In this document: one piece after another, positions 1-9,402 of the stretch
Position numbering within the stretch: the stretch's first letter is position 1
How the letters are laid out: each line of letters begins with the position of its first letter
NCBI GenBank assembly: GCA_000733355.1
Contig: JNVV01000080.1
Coordinates: forward strand, 58,196 to 122,195
Length of the DNA stretch: 64,000 nt
From: Falciphora oryzae
Taxonomy: Eukaryota > Ascomycota > Sordariomycetes > Magnaporthales > Magnaporthaceae
Direction of reading: 5' to 3'
The notes under the pieces: generated by a model
What the model was told of the DNA's origin: nothing
Database searches by the model: none
The model's input: the letters and a program-made list of their open reading frames with translations, nothing else
Translations under genes and position numbers: made by a program

Positions 1-304
1 GAGCTCGTTGAGGTCCGCCCGCCGATCGAGGAAGGCGGTAAAATCCTGCAGGAGGCGTTAACGGGGTTATCCGGGAGCTCTGGACGGGTGGGTCCAGGCC
101 GACGCCAAGCATAAAGCGGCGTCGCGCGAGGCTTCGCCCAAGGAGTACCGGTTCGTAAGCTGCGGGGTGGAGCTCGAAGCCGGCCGCTACGAGGTTGTGC
201 TTAAAATTACGGCGATGCGGGACTCGAGCAAAAAGCTGGCCGAGGATATCGTCCACGGACCGAGAAAAACCCGCAGAAGTTCCGCCAAATCGGCATGCAG
301 TACG
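1..304 (+). other. Unassigned open segment left of a solo LTR
   Basis: A reading frame is open for about 180 bases up to the LTR-like block that starts at 305. The encoded stretch is charged and shows no motif I recognise. It may be the 3' end of the internal region of the retroelement that owns the LTR, or an unrelated relic. Function is not assigned. Confidence 0.2.
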
Positions 305-490
305 TGTCAAAGCAGTCGAGGGCAGAGAAATTGGAGTAGCAGGAAGATGATATTCGGAGTAGGCTGGAGGCCGGAGGCCTGGCCCTGCAGAGATTTGGGA
401 TATCTCTGTGCGGGCTCCACCCTTATCTGACGATAAGGGTCTCCGGTCCCAGCTCCTCTATCTACAGTCAAGGCCCTACTGGCCGTGACA
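305..490 (+). repeat. Solo LTR, family 1 (copy a)
   Basis: The segment begins TGTCAAAGCAG and ends GGCCGTGACA. It is homologous to 2002-2204, 36025-36227 (inverted) and 53715-53931. It is slightly shorter than the other copies, with a deletion near the middle. The flanks (GTACG and GCATG) do not form a target duplication, unlike the other three copies, so this copy may be recombined or may be the 3' LTR of a decayed element. Confidence 0.7.
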
Positions 491-932
491 GCATGTAGGT
501 CGCTCTTTTTGGGTTTATCACGTCTAAGCCTTTAATAAAACTCCACAAAAAATGACTTCCTTTTTGCAAATGCTAGACAACGCTATTCTATGCTGTAAGA
601 CTGGAAAAACCGTGCCCAAAGCTCAAACCAACCCCAGGGAAAGGGTTTGTGGAAGAGCGCAGGATTGGGTTCGGGTGAAAAACCATCCCTGTGCTTAGGC
701 GCGTCGTTTTTTACGGGTGAGAGTTCCTCCTCCCTCAACCTTGAAATTAAGAGTGACAAATCTCTAGCCGGGACAATGTGAGTGCCTCCCGCTAAAACAA
801 AACCAAGCCAAGCCAAAAGGCGCAAAAGCAAGGTCTCCCACGTCGTGGGGAAGTGACCTAATCTCTAGTCGTCGCGTGATTCCTCGCTCTTCGCGAAACG
901 CGGGCGGCGGGGACGGTGCTGCTGCGGCGCGC
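491..932. other. Intergenic, no gene seen
   Basis: No coding signal is recognisable in either strand. It lies downstream (3') of the minus-strand secreted-protein gene and probably contains that gene's 3' UTR. Confidence 0.5.
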
Positions 933-1226
933 TTAGCAGCGGCAGCCGACGTTGAAGCCGCCGCAGGCGACGCAGCTGTTGTGGTACTTGCCGCAGCCGC
1001 CAGGGCGGAGATTGCGGCCGGCGAGGCAGTTCTTGCAGGCGATGATGATGGCGTCGCAGGCCTTGTCATTGCGGGTCTCGAGGGCACTGGCGCCAGCGTC
1101 GATGTCGGCGGGAGCCCGGGGGGCGAGCTCGCCGGAGCCGAGCACGGCGGCGACGGCGGGGATAGCGAGGGCAGGGGCCGAAAGGGCCAGGATGGCGAAG
1201 GCCTTGACGACGTTGGCGAACTGCAT
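933..1226 (-). CDS. Small secreted cysteine-rich protein (97 aa)
   Basis: A single-exon gene of 97 residues. Residues 1-21 form a clear signal peptide (MQFANVVKAF then a hydrophobic stretch ending ALA), so the protein is predicted to be secreted. An Ala/Pro-rich linker follows. The last 41 residues carry eight cysteines (C57, C64, C67, C78, C85, C88, C95, C97), which could form four disulfides. A glycine-rich stretch sits between them. Size, signal peptide and even cysteine number are typical of fungal effector-like or antimicrobial small secreted proteins, but I recognise no named family. I chose the ATG at 1226 because it starts the signal peptide exactly; the frame stays open upstream, but in pyrimidine-rich leader sequence. 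Proteolytic removal of a propeptide after residue ~53 (TRN/DK) is possible but speculative. Confidence 0.75.
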   Translation of the reverse strand: MQFANVVKAFAILALSAPALAIPAVAAVLGSGELAPRAPADIDAGASALETRNDKACDAIIIACKNCLAGRNLRPGGCGKYHNSCVACGGFNVGCRC

Positions 1227-1520
1227 TTTGCTGTTTGGTTTTGTTGTCTTGTTGACGACGAAAAGTCTTGAGAAAACACACTTGACGAAAACAAGGTCGG
1301 GAGAAACGAGAATGGAGGAGTAGCAAGTGCGAGGTTGTCCACCGTAAAACCGAAAAGGTGATATGGTGAAGGAAAGAAAGGAAAGAAAGGACAATAAGGA
1401 GATGACCAAGGAGATGACTAAAGAACAGAGTAGGAGAGGATGAGGATCGTGAGATGGGGAAAAAAGGAAGGGAAAATATCCAAACGAAGTGGCCTCTTTC
1501 TTCGATATATATACCCATTT
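1227..1520 (-). promoter_or_regulatory. Promoter and leader of the secreted-protein gene
   Basis: On the minus strand a TATATATAT block lies at about 1504-1513. It is followed by a CT-rich tract (about 1365-1430) up to the ATG at 1226. A TATA box plus pyrimidine-rich leader is common in strongly expressed filamentous-fungal genes. The start site is not determinable here. Confidence 0.45.
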
Positions 1521-2001
1521 CCTCTGCCAACCTCCGGACCCAACTCAGCCTCTGTGCTATCTGAAGGACTTGACACCTCGGCCGCGTCCTTGCCGGGTCG
1601 AATGCCGGGCATCGTACCATACTCCGTACCTAATGAGTCACGGCATAGACACACAAGTCAAATGCGGCATGCTATACTGCACTTAGCACGCGTTAAGACC
1701 CATGGGGCAAGGGCAAGCCTCCAAAACGCACTACATGGACATCACCCAAGGGTCAGAAAGGTTAATATTTTTTTTATTTTAAACAAAATGTCATCTTTCC
1801 TCCTCGTTTGGACTTCTCACACTCTATGTGGCCTGGCGTTGGTGGGTGGTAGTAATTGCAGTGGTAGTATTGTTTAACAAACCGCCTCTCAATACGAAAT
1901 GGTCTCCACCATAAGTTGATGACGCGGCAGTCTCCGGGTCCCAAACGCACGAGTCGCGGTTTACATTGCCGCGAATACCCGCTTACGATCAGCGCAGTTT
2001 T

Positions 2002-2204
2002 TGTCAAAGCAGTCGAGGGCAGAGAAATTAGAGGAACAGAAAGATGATATTCGGAGTAGGTTGGAGGCCGGAGGCCTGGCCCTGCAGAGATTTGGGATAT
2101 CTCTGTGCGGGATCCACCTTGTGGAGCCTCCGCCCTTATCTGACGATAGGGGCCTCCGGTCCCAACTCCTTCTATCTACAGTCAGGGCCCTACTGGCCGT
2201 GACA
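2002..2204 (+). repeat. Solo LTR, family 1 (copy b) with 5-bp TSD
   Basis: A 203-bp element with ends TGTCAAAGCAG and GGCCGTGACA. It is flanked on both sides by GTTTT (1997-2001 and 2205-2209), a perfect 5-bp target-site duplication. That establishes the exact ends of family 1 and its LTR-retrotransposon nature. No internal region remains, so this is a solo LTR produced by LTR-LTR recombination. Confidence 0.9.
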
Positions 2205-2219
2205 GTTTTTTAAAATCTG

Positions 2220-2377
2220 TGTGAGAGCCGATAGGTAGGTCGTCAGAAGTGGTGGTTAGGTGGGTTGTATTAAGAAGAATTGCAAGCACCAGGGCCGGAG
2301 GCCCTGGGTGCAAGATATCTGTGCGTGCCTGGAGGCCAGGTCACGTGGCGGGCCCAGGCCCTCTGTCAGCCACGACA
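2220..2377 (+). repeat. Solo LTR, family 3 (copy a) with 5-bp TSD
   Basis: A 158-bp element beginning TGTGAGAGCCGATAGG and ending CAGCCACGACA. It is flanked by ATCTG on both sides (2215-2219, 2378-2382). Homologous copies lie at 4631-4789, 40737-40894 and, inverted, 45131-45280. Confidence 0.9.
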
Positions 2378-2721
2378 ATCTGCCTCAGTTCGGGATCGCC
2401 GTCCCGAGTCAATCAGCGCCCGGCCCCAGGCGGCGACGGTGGTATGACAAGGCATGTGAGTGAACTACCAGTCCAAAATAAAGTTCAAAAAATCTAAGGA
2501 TTGCACTCCGGCGCGCGCGTGAATCGCCGAAAATGGAGCAACGCATAACAGGTCGCAGCAAAGGGGGTTCATCCTGGTAGGCCCCTTACGCCGCACTGCC
2601 AGCAGCGACCACCCTCGCCAGGCGTGGGGGCTTAATAAACACCCGGCTCAGGGGAACAAGGACGTGGTTGAAGCCGGCTGCTGCCCATAACAGAAAGAGA
2701 GAGTGAGTGAGTAAGTGAGTA
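2378..2721. other. Repeat DNA receiving the Fot1-like insertion
   Basis: No gene. The end of this stretch is a purine microsatellite (GA/GTGA units, about 2690-2719). Together with 4561-4630 it forms the interrupted version of the repeat seen uninterrupted at about 32310-32410. Confidence 0.5.
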
Positions 2722-4558
2722 AGTCGGGTACCCCCCTGTCCGACCAACCCCCTGTCGGACCACTCCAATTTTGTCCGGAGGCGGCACGACCCTACACCGC
2801 TACTTTCGCATATCTCAACCAAAATGCATCCGTTTTCCATAGTTTCTACTGCATTTTGTAGGCGAAAAGATGATGAAGCAGTATACCGAAGCCCAGATCG
2901 AGGAGGCCTGCCGTTTGGCCGACGCCGGCATGCCAATCCGGCGGGCCGCCGCCGTACAAGGGATACCCTACTCTACCTTCCGGGGCAGATATCTCGGTGC
3001 AAAGTCCTATCAGCAGGCACAAGAAAAACACCAGAGGTTATTTGAGGAGGAGGAAACGCACCTGGCCACCTGGGTGGCCCTACAGGCCTCCCTAGGGCTT
3101 CCACCAACCCACGGGGAACTGCGCTTTTACGCCACTGAAATCCTCCGTACTACGGGGGACTCCCGGCCCCCAGGGAAGAACTGGACCCGGGGTTTTCTGC
3201 GCCGGAACCCTCAAATAGAGGTTCATCGAGGCCTACGCATGGAAAACGCGCGAGCAAAGGGTGCAACAACCGATATAATACGAGGTTGGTGGCCCAAGTT
3301 GGCTATACCGGAGATCGCCGGGATCCCAGCCAAATATAGGCACAACGTCGACGAAGGGGGCCTGCAGGAGGGTCGTACGGGTAACGGCCTCGTATTAGGT
3401 CTTGCCGGGACTCGTCCTTTGCACAGAAAAGAGCCCGGATCTCGTGCCTGGACCTCGTTTATCGAGTGCGTCTCGGCCACGGGGGTCCGGCTTCCTCCCC
3501 TTATAATTTTCAAAGGAAAACACCTGCAAGGCCAGTGGTTTCCGGATCAGCAGGGCTCTTTTGACGACTGGGAGTTCACTACAACAGAAAACGGCTGGAC
3601 TTCTGATCGCACGGCCGTAGAATGGCTGCAAAAGATCTACCTCCCTCGCACCCGGCCGGACCCCCCTCAACCACGTCTGCTGATCCTAGACGGCCACGGA
3701 TCCCACGTAACAAAGGCCTTCCAGTACCTTTGCTTCCAGGACGACGTTTATCTTTTATATTTACCCCCTCATACCTCTCACGTTCTGCAGCCTCTCGACT
3801 TGGGAGTTTTCTCCCCTGTTAAACGGGCCTACCGGCAGGGAATAGAGGCCCAAGCCCAGTTCTGTTGCTCTACAGTTGTAGGGAAAAGACTATTCCTTAC
3901 AGAATATAAGGCCGCACGAGAGAAAGGGATAACCCCTGCAAATATAAAGGCAGGGTGGGCCGCATCGGGCTTGTGGCCGGTCCGGATCAGCAAACCCCTT
4001 ATGAGCCGCCTTTTGCTCGAGAACTCCAACACCAGGTCTCCAGGGACCTCCGACGCTGGTCCCATGCAACAGAGGGCGCCGGAGAACCCTAGGAAGGTCC
4101 CTGTTACTTGCAAGAGGTCCTGGAAAACTCCCACCAAAAGCCGGGAATTGGCCGCGCAGATGGAGGATTTCACTACTACAATCCGGACCACCCCCACAAA
4201 GCGACTATTCCTTCGGAAGGTCCGCAAAGGCTTTACGCTAAAAGACCTCGAAATAGCTGATTGTCACCAAAAAATCCGCTCTTTAGAGGCACAACTGGAA
4301 GCTGCCCGTCCCCGGAAAAGGAAGAGGGTGGTGCCGGATCCCAACGAGACTTTCGTGACTGGGCGGCAGGTTTACTTGGCAAGGGAGGGTAATCCAGCTA
4401 CGGAAGATGCATCATCGGAATCAGCGGAAAGTTCTGAACAAGAGGATGTACAAGATTGTATAGTTGTTAGCTGGTAGAGCCGTGAATTTGGAGTTGAAAG
4501 GTGGTGTTATTGTTGGGAACAGGCAAAAATTGAGTGGTCGGACAGGGGATACCCGACT
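2722..4558 (+). mobile_element. Fot1/pogo-type DNA transposon, structurally complete (1837 bp)
   Basis: Terminal inverted repeats begin AGTCGGGTA at the left and end TACCCGACT at the right. Matching extends about 25 bp (left ...CCCTGTCCGACCA, right its complement). A TA dinucleotide flanks both ends (2720-2721 and 4559-4560), the target duplication expected of Tc1-mariner/pogo elements. The left TIR contains a second, slightly altered copy of its CCCCTGTCCGACCA segment, a subterminal duplication missing from the right end. Length (about 1.8 kb), a single long ORF and TA target all fit the Fot1 group. The paralogous repeat at 32310-32410 shows what the uninserted site looks like. Confidence 0.92.
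2870..4477 (+). CDS. Fot1/pogo-type DDE transposase (535 aa)
   Basis: An intact 535-residue ORF inside the 2722-4558 transposon. The N-terminus (about residues 4-45, YTEAQIEEACRLADAGMPIR...) is a psq/CENP-B-like helix-turn-helix for TIR binding, followed by a second HTH_Tnp_Tc5-like segment (about 55-125). The DDE_1 catalytic core follows. The three acidic residues are visible as D161 (NVDEGG), D274 (ILDGHGSH) and D310 (LQPLDLGVF). The 36-residue spacing of the last two fits the pogo/Fot1 DD35D layout. The C-terminal third is basic with a coiled-coil-like segment and an acidic tail. The first D sits in NVDEGG where most Fot1-type proteins have NMDE(K/A)G, a mild difference. With intact TIRs, TA duplication and no stops, this copy could still be active. 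Confidence 0.92.
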   Translation: MMKQYTEAQIEEACRLADAGMPIRRAAAVQGIPYSTFRGRYLGAKSYQQAQEKHQRLFEEEETHLATWVALQASLGLPPTHGELRFYATEILRTTGDSRPPGKNWTRGFLRRNPQIEVHRGLRMENARAKGATTDIIRGWWPKLAIPEIAGIPAKYRHNVDEGGLQEGRTGNGLVLGLAGTRPLHRKEPGSRAWTSFIECVSATGVRLPPLIIFKGKHLQGQWFPDQQGSFDDWEFTTTENGWTSDRTAVEWLQKIYLPRTRPDPPQPRLLILDGHGSHVTKAFQYLCFQDDVYLLYLPPHTSHVLQPLDLGVFSPVKRAYRQGIEAQAQFCCSTVVGKRLFLTEYKAAREKGITPANIKAGWAASGLWPVRISKPLMSRLLLENSNTRSPGTSDAGPMQQRAPENPRKVPVTCKRSWKTPTKSRELAAQMEDFTTTIRTTPTKRLFLRKVRKGFTLKDLEIADCHQKIRSLEAQLEAARPRKRKRVVPDPNETFVTGRQVYLAREGNPATEDASSESAESSEQEDVQDCIVVSW

Positions 4559-4560
4559 TA

Positions 4561-4630
4561 TATTTAACGTCGGCAAGTCGGGATCTACCGGTCCCTGCCT
4601 CCCTAGGGGCATACGACGTGCTAGCACTAC
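4561..4630 (+). repeat. Right half of a dispersed repeat split by the transposon
   Basis: The sequence starting TATTTAACGTCGG and running to GTGCTAGCACTA recurs nearly unchanged at about 32337-32405. There it is joined directly to a GA microsatellite with no transposon in between. Confidence 0.7.
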
Positions 4631-4789
4631 TGTGAGAGCCGATAGGTAGGGTCGTCGAAAGTGGTGGTTAGGTGGGTTGTATTAGGAAGAATTGCAAGCC
4701 CAGAGGCCGGAGGCCCTGGGTGCAAGATATCTGTGGGTGCCTGGAGGCCTGGTCACGTGGCCGGCCCAGGCCCTCTGTCAGCCATGACA
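4631..4789 (+). repeat. Solo LTR, family 3 (copy b), no TSD
   Basis: Nearly identical to 2220-2377 and 40737-40894, beginning TGTGAGAGCC and ending CCATGACA. The flanks ACTAC and TTGCG do not match, so the copy has lost its duplication or arose by ectopic recombination. Confidence 0.8.
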
Positions 4790-5570
4790 TTGCGCGTGCG
4801 TGCTTATGCAAGCCAATCTTGGGCTGTGCGTATCGTTGGGTTGCGGTCGACCGAGGAGGAGTCGCGAGGTGGCAGGGGACGGCGGCGGCCGGTGCCGGCT
4901 TGTTCGTCCAAGTATTAACTGCATACCGGCCAGCAGTCTTCTTGTGCGTTCGTATTCGTTTCGTCTCGCAACGTCCGCGAGGCAATGTCAATGGTGGAAG
5001 CCGAAGGGTGGTCGTGGTGGTGCGAGGAGGTTGTAGCAACAGATGGTCGAAAAATGCCGCGCGGAAGCGCGCGCCCTGGGCTGCGAGGGTGCAGGCCTTT
5101 CCGTCAGCTGGCAATAGGCACCCTCATACCTTCGCGAGCCTTTTCTGCACCTCCAACCCAGTTGCGTCGCCGTCGTCGTTGTTGAAAGGACGCTGGCGAA
5201 CGCGGGTAGAACAGAGCCAATGGCTTGTTAGAACCCACATAGCTTACCTGTAACGGGGTTGCCTGTAAGGGACCGCCGTGGTTTGATATACAATGTGCCA
5301 GAGGGTTTAAGCACGAAGTGCTTGAACTGTTGGATCTTTTGGTCCATGTAGTCGAGTGGTTACTCCGGCGCACTCCCTTACAAGCATACAGGGAACTACA
5401 TACCGGAAACTGGCCAATCTCCCTATGTAAGCCAGCGACTTTTCCTTCTAAAAGACGATTAATAACTCAACACAATCCCAATTTGAGTGGCTGCCCTTTT
5501 TCGGCAGCCTAAATTTAAACGGGAGTGTTTTGCTCAAATACTATTAGCCAAATCGGGAGTCCCTCCATTG
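4790..5570. other. Repeat-derived sequence, no gene
   Basis: The part at about 4840-4915 (GCGGTCGACCGAGGAGG... through CTTGTTCGTCC) is repeated at about 60805-60875. The same dispersed repeat therefore has copies near 4.6-4.9, 32.3-32.6 and 60.6-60.9 kb. No coding frame is convincing in the rest. Confidence 0.5.
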
Positions 5571-5584
5571 TTAACAGGGCTTGG

Positions 5585-5772
5585 CGGCGAACCAGAGGCT
5601 TCTCATCAGCCTCGGGTCGGTAGAAGTCGTCCTCGGAGGACAAATGCGTTGGGGAATACATCCCGCAGAAGCCGGGCGAGCGTCGTCTTCCCACTCGACG
5701 AGCAGCCGCTGATCCCGACTATGACCGCCTTTGCTGACCCATCTGGTCCGTCTGTGATCTGGTTTAGGCGGT
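5585..5772 (-). pseudogene. P-loop kinase fragment resembling nicotinamide riboside kinase
   Basis: The minus strand reads SAKAVIVGISGCSSSGKTT, a Walker A loop (GxxGxxSSGKTT) in the style of uridine kinase/nicotinamide riboside kinase N-termini. About 20 residues later, in a shifted frame, comes EDDFYRPEAD. That matches the HxDDFY(R/K)P segment that follows the P-loop in NRK1-type enzymes. The one-frame shift between them and the missing remainder (about 200 residues) make this a broken gene fragment, not a working gene. No start codon or intron can be assigned. Confidence 0.5.
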
Positions 5773-6847
5773 GATCCAGAGCCGGGTTTTTGGTTAGGCT
5801 TTTAAGTTACCTTTTAGCGTTGTGGCCCAGGTGGGATCTCGATCGACCTGCCTTGGCAAGTTTCCCCCGAGGATTTTTGGCCAAGCGCCCCGTTTGGGTT
5901 AGTTTGGCATCGCGGCCCCGGCGACCCGACCCAAGCCCGCGTTTAACCCCGCTTGATAATGCTGAGGAGAAAATTACTAGGCCGTGGAAGGGATGGTGTT
6001 GGGCTCAGCTCCGAAGCTCCTGAGCACCGTGTGCTAATGACCAAACCTCCTCGTCCCAAGTCGGAGAACGGCAGCAAGCATGTGAGAGAGGCAATACCGG
6101 TGAGAGAGCTGCGAGACGTCACACTGGCCAATCCCATCGGCGACATTGCACAGCTTATTTGCCAATCTGTGCGCCATGGCTGAACCTGTGTGCCGCCGGA
6201 CCACTCCCCCGGAAGCCTGCTTGCTGGTTGTCACTTGGTGGCGCCGCCATGGGCGAGGGGTTGACGACCCGGGTCCGTGCGGCTTTGACTTTGTTGCCTC
6301 TCCGGCGACGGTCAACACTCACCTGCCCCCGGTTTTTGCAGCCTAGCGCCCTGAACAATGCTATATTTGATGGTGGCACCTCAAGCCTGCTGCTTTTAGC
6401 TATTCCTGTCAAGCTCAGCGTGCTGCCTTTGCTCTTTTTTCTTTGTTCCCCTGCCCGTTTTGTGCCTGCCTGCCGGGGCTGTGAAATTACCGGCGACGAT
6501 CCGACTCCGCGGCGGAGTTGACAGCTGCCACATTCTGTGATGGGAAACCCTCGTGGCGTCGTCGAGGTGTCGGTGCTAAAGAATTTGCCGCCGTTGTGGC
6601 TTCCATCCTCAGCGCCAATCCTGAGCTTGAGTGTCGACGAAGCGAGGAGGCTTCGACGCCCTCTCCTGTCCCTCCTGTCCGGAAAGGTCGTGTTTGGGTA
6701 TGTAGATAAACTTAACTCCACACAATTTCCAGCCCCCAGTTTCTTCCCAACTTGCTTTAACCAATTGCTTGATATTTATGAGCAGTTTGTGCAAAAGATT
6801 TTGGCAACCTGGAAGCAGACGGACCGTATGGTTTCGGTCGACACGCC
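5773..6847. other. No gene recognised
   Basis: The stretch has moderately GC-rich overlapping frames on both strands but no domain, splice pattern or repeat that I recognise. Its right end is the upstream region of the 7TM gene that starts at 6848. Confidence 0.4.
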
Positions 6848-8323
6848 ATGGCCCCGCTCACGTTCCAGGCAAGCATTGTTAGTACCCGACCTGCGCGGCT
6901 TGTGTTACCCCTCCTTCCCTGCCCGCCCGGGATGTTTCCCAATACCCACGACTGACCTTTTATCCGACAGGCGCTTCAGAGCACGCTGGCCTTCATTGCC
7001 CTGGTCCTCCTCTGCGCCCGTTTCCACCTTAGAATTAATATCCAGCGCAAGTTGCCCGAAGTCAGCGACTACTTTATCCTCCTCGCTTGGTTATGCGCCA
7101 TTGTCACCTCGTCGGCCGACGTGTATGCGCTCCGCCTGGGCTGGTCTTCAAACCTCCTAATGTCGTTCGAGAATTATGGGGGCAGCCCGGAAGACTACGA
7201 GTCTTTCAACAAGGTACGCCAGCCGGTTTGATCGAGACGCAAGCACGCGCCGCGCCGCCTTTTCAGGGCAGGCGGCTAATACGCCCGTCGACAGTACTGG
7301 TACTTCACCGGCTTCCCATTTTACGTCGGCTTTTACGTGTGCAAATTCGCTATCCTCGCCCTTTACCTGAACATGTTTCCTCAGCAATTCATTTACGAGA
7401 GATATGCGCTTTATGGGACCATAGCATTCACTATCAGCGGGTGTATTGTGACAATTCTGGTGCTCGCCTTATCGTGCCTCCCGGCATCACGTATCTGGTA
7501 ATTACCTGCCTATACCGCTCCCCAGTCTTCGTTGGGTATACCACGGCCTTTTGGTTAACCAATGCCAGGTCACTTAACCCGGAAGATGCGTGCCCCTCGG
7601 CCCAGACATTTGAGATTTTGTGGTCGATTCACTTCGTTTCCGACATTTTGAGTATGAACGCCCCTTCTCCTACAACAAACTGCTGCTGTCAGCGACGAGA
7701 TTCTGATCGGAAACCAGTTTTTATTCTCCCGTTCCTGATTCTGCGTCAGGGCACGCACATGGCGAAAAGAGTGAAAATTGGCCTCTACGCTACGTTTGGC
7801 CTCGGTATTATCGACATCGGTGTCTGCCTAGGACTGCGCTTCATCCTGGTTCGGCTCACTCTCTCGACCATCACCTTGGCATCTTTGGGTGAGAGTTGCN
7901 NNNNNNNNNNNNNNNNNNNNNNNNNNNNNNNNNNNNNNNNNNNNNNNNNNNNNNTTTTTTTTTTTTTTGTCCAAAGACTTTTATTCCGCCGTCGACCTCT
8001 ATGTTTGTCTGATCATCGCCTGCCTGCCGCCACTCCGACCGTACTTGCGCATGATATCCCCCAATTCCACCACCGCGTCGGGAAGGAGCGGGCCAAAGGG
8101 AATGGCGACGGCCAGGACTGCGACTGGTCACCAGTCGACAAGCTCGAACCACCGAAACCCTGCGTGGTTATCCCCGATACCACCGGCAGCCAAAGCCTCG
8201 CGCTTGGGAAGCACGGACGCCGTGCACGACGGTAGCGGTGCCGGCCCCGATTATGAATTGGAAACCCTACCACAGGGCACGGCAAGTGGGGACGTACATG
8301 TAGGCCGGGAGCGAGCCGTATGA
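6848..8323 (+). CDS. Rhodopsin-like (Pth11-related) 7TM integral membrane protein, split by a gap
   Basis: Exons read by eye: 6848-6877, 6971-7213, 7295-7497, 7569-7651, then 7718 to the N-gap and on to the stop at 8321-8323. Introns have GT...AG ends and phases that join in frame; the first has a CTGAC branch site. The predicted product starts MAPLTFQASI and has the layout of the fungal rhodopsin-domain family: TM helices near ALQSTLAFIALVLLCARF, DYFILLAWLCAIVTS, YVGFYVCKFAILALYLN and AFTISGCIVTILVLALS. The family hallmark WSIHFVSDILIFILPF spans intron 4, followed by KIGLYATFGLGIIDIGVC. After the gap SAVDLYVCLIIACLPPLRPYLR is the last helix, then a polar cytoplasmic tail. Such proteins sit in the plasma membrane; Pth11 itself is a receptor-like protein, but this one's ligand is unknown. 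The exon structure across 7900-7965 cannot be completed. Confidence 0.75.
7900..7966. other. Assembly gap (N) followed by poly-T
   Basis: A run of N followed by a T homopolymer. It falls inside the 7TM gene, probably in or beside an intron, and hides the last exon junction. Confidence 0.95.
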
Positions 8324-9069
8324 CCTCCTTGCCCGCTGTCGCATGCGGAGGGCGGGCTATCAAAGGGGCTCAGGGACTCTTAAAAGAAAGTTACAGCTGG
8401 GACTGGAGAAACAGGGCCCGCGACTGATAAACAGTTACATTCGATGGCCCCCGGCTGGTATTCGGTAAAGGCTATGGCACGCATTTCTAACGGTTTGTTC
8501 CCGGGTACGGAGCTGGGACAGCCGCGAGGCTACACTTATTATTGTAAAGGGAGGCTAGCGCTGTTGTTGTAACTGGTGCGTTGTGGCAGGAGGGCCGCCG
8601 CCATCCAGGCTCCTTATGGGATGCGCTACGACCACTTCTAATCTACTTTACAAGAGTGAGAGAAAAAAAAAAGGCCGGCAGCAACGAGAAAGGATCCGTT
8701 TATTTCGGCATCGGCTAACTAGGAACAGGCATATATGCCTTTCAGCGGCGCGGGCTCCTCGGGGTGGCCGCCGAATGCGGCCTTGGCGATCCGGGATCGA
8801 CCGGAGTGGAAGCGAAGGCGGCTTCCTGGAGACGACGCTTTGCGATTCTTTTGCTACGGCGAGGGGGAGCTTTTCCTAGAGGCAGCGGCAAAGTACCGGC
8901 GAAACCTTTCGGTTTTTTATTTTTTTTTTTGCGAGGTGGCTCCGGCGCGTCCTCCGCAGCCCCTTCGTTAGCGAGTGATGCTCGGTCCCTTTTCCTCTTC
9001 AGCCCTTATGACTGTGTAAATGTGACGGTTCCGCCACGAGTCCCACAACTGTGGGGCAGGCGCAAGCGC
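8324..9069. other. No gene recognised
   Basis: Presumably the 3' UTR of the 7TM gene, then GC-rich sequence with a short poly-T near 8920-8931. No domain or repeat was identified. Confidence 0.4.
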
Positions 9070-9402
9070 GCAAGCCACATAGAGGGGGCTCACAACAACT
9101 TCAGGCGCGTGTCGCGCCGGCGCGACCAGCGCCTTTTCCGTTCCTTCAGTGTAGAATCTTCGTTCATAGCGCCAATGCAAGGCCCTCGTGCCTCCATTAG
9201 TCTGGCCGTAACAATAATGTTAATGAGTTCGGGGAGCGAGGCACGCCGGCATCGGGGATTATTGTTACGGCCAGACTAATGGAAGCACGATGGCCTTGCA
9301 TTGGCGCTATGAACGAAGATTCTACACTGAAGGAACGGAAATGGCGCTGGTCGCGCCGGCGCGACACGCGCCTGAAGTTGTCGCGATCTGTGTGGCTTGC
9401 AT
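9070..9402. repeat. Long near-perfect hairpin whose loop copies a nearby gene segment
   Basis: The left arm (about 9072-9218) and right arm (about 9258-9402) are reverse complements over about 145 bp. The central 125 bp differ at only about four positions. The 39-bp spacer (9219-9257) contains, in reverse orientation, a 38-bp stretch of the JmjC-type gene 2.1 kb downstream (11340-11377) with a single mismatch. The structure lies about 300 bp upstream of that gene's ATG. A transcript through it would fold into double-stranded RNA carrying a gene-antisense loop. Confidence 0.85.

Noticed and set aside
764..1342. Long overlapping open frames on both strands around the secreted-protein gene
   Set aside because: They are GC-rich shadows of the 933-1226 gene, with Ala/Pro/Ser-only composition and no signal peptide in frame.
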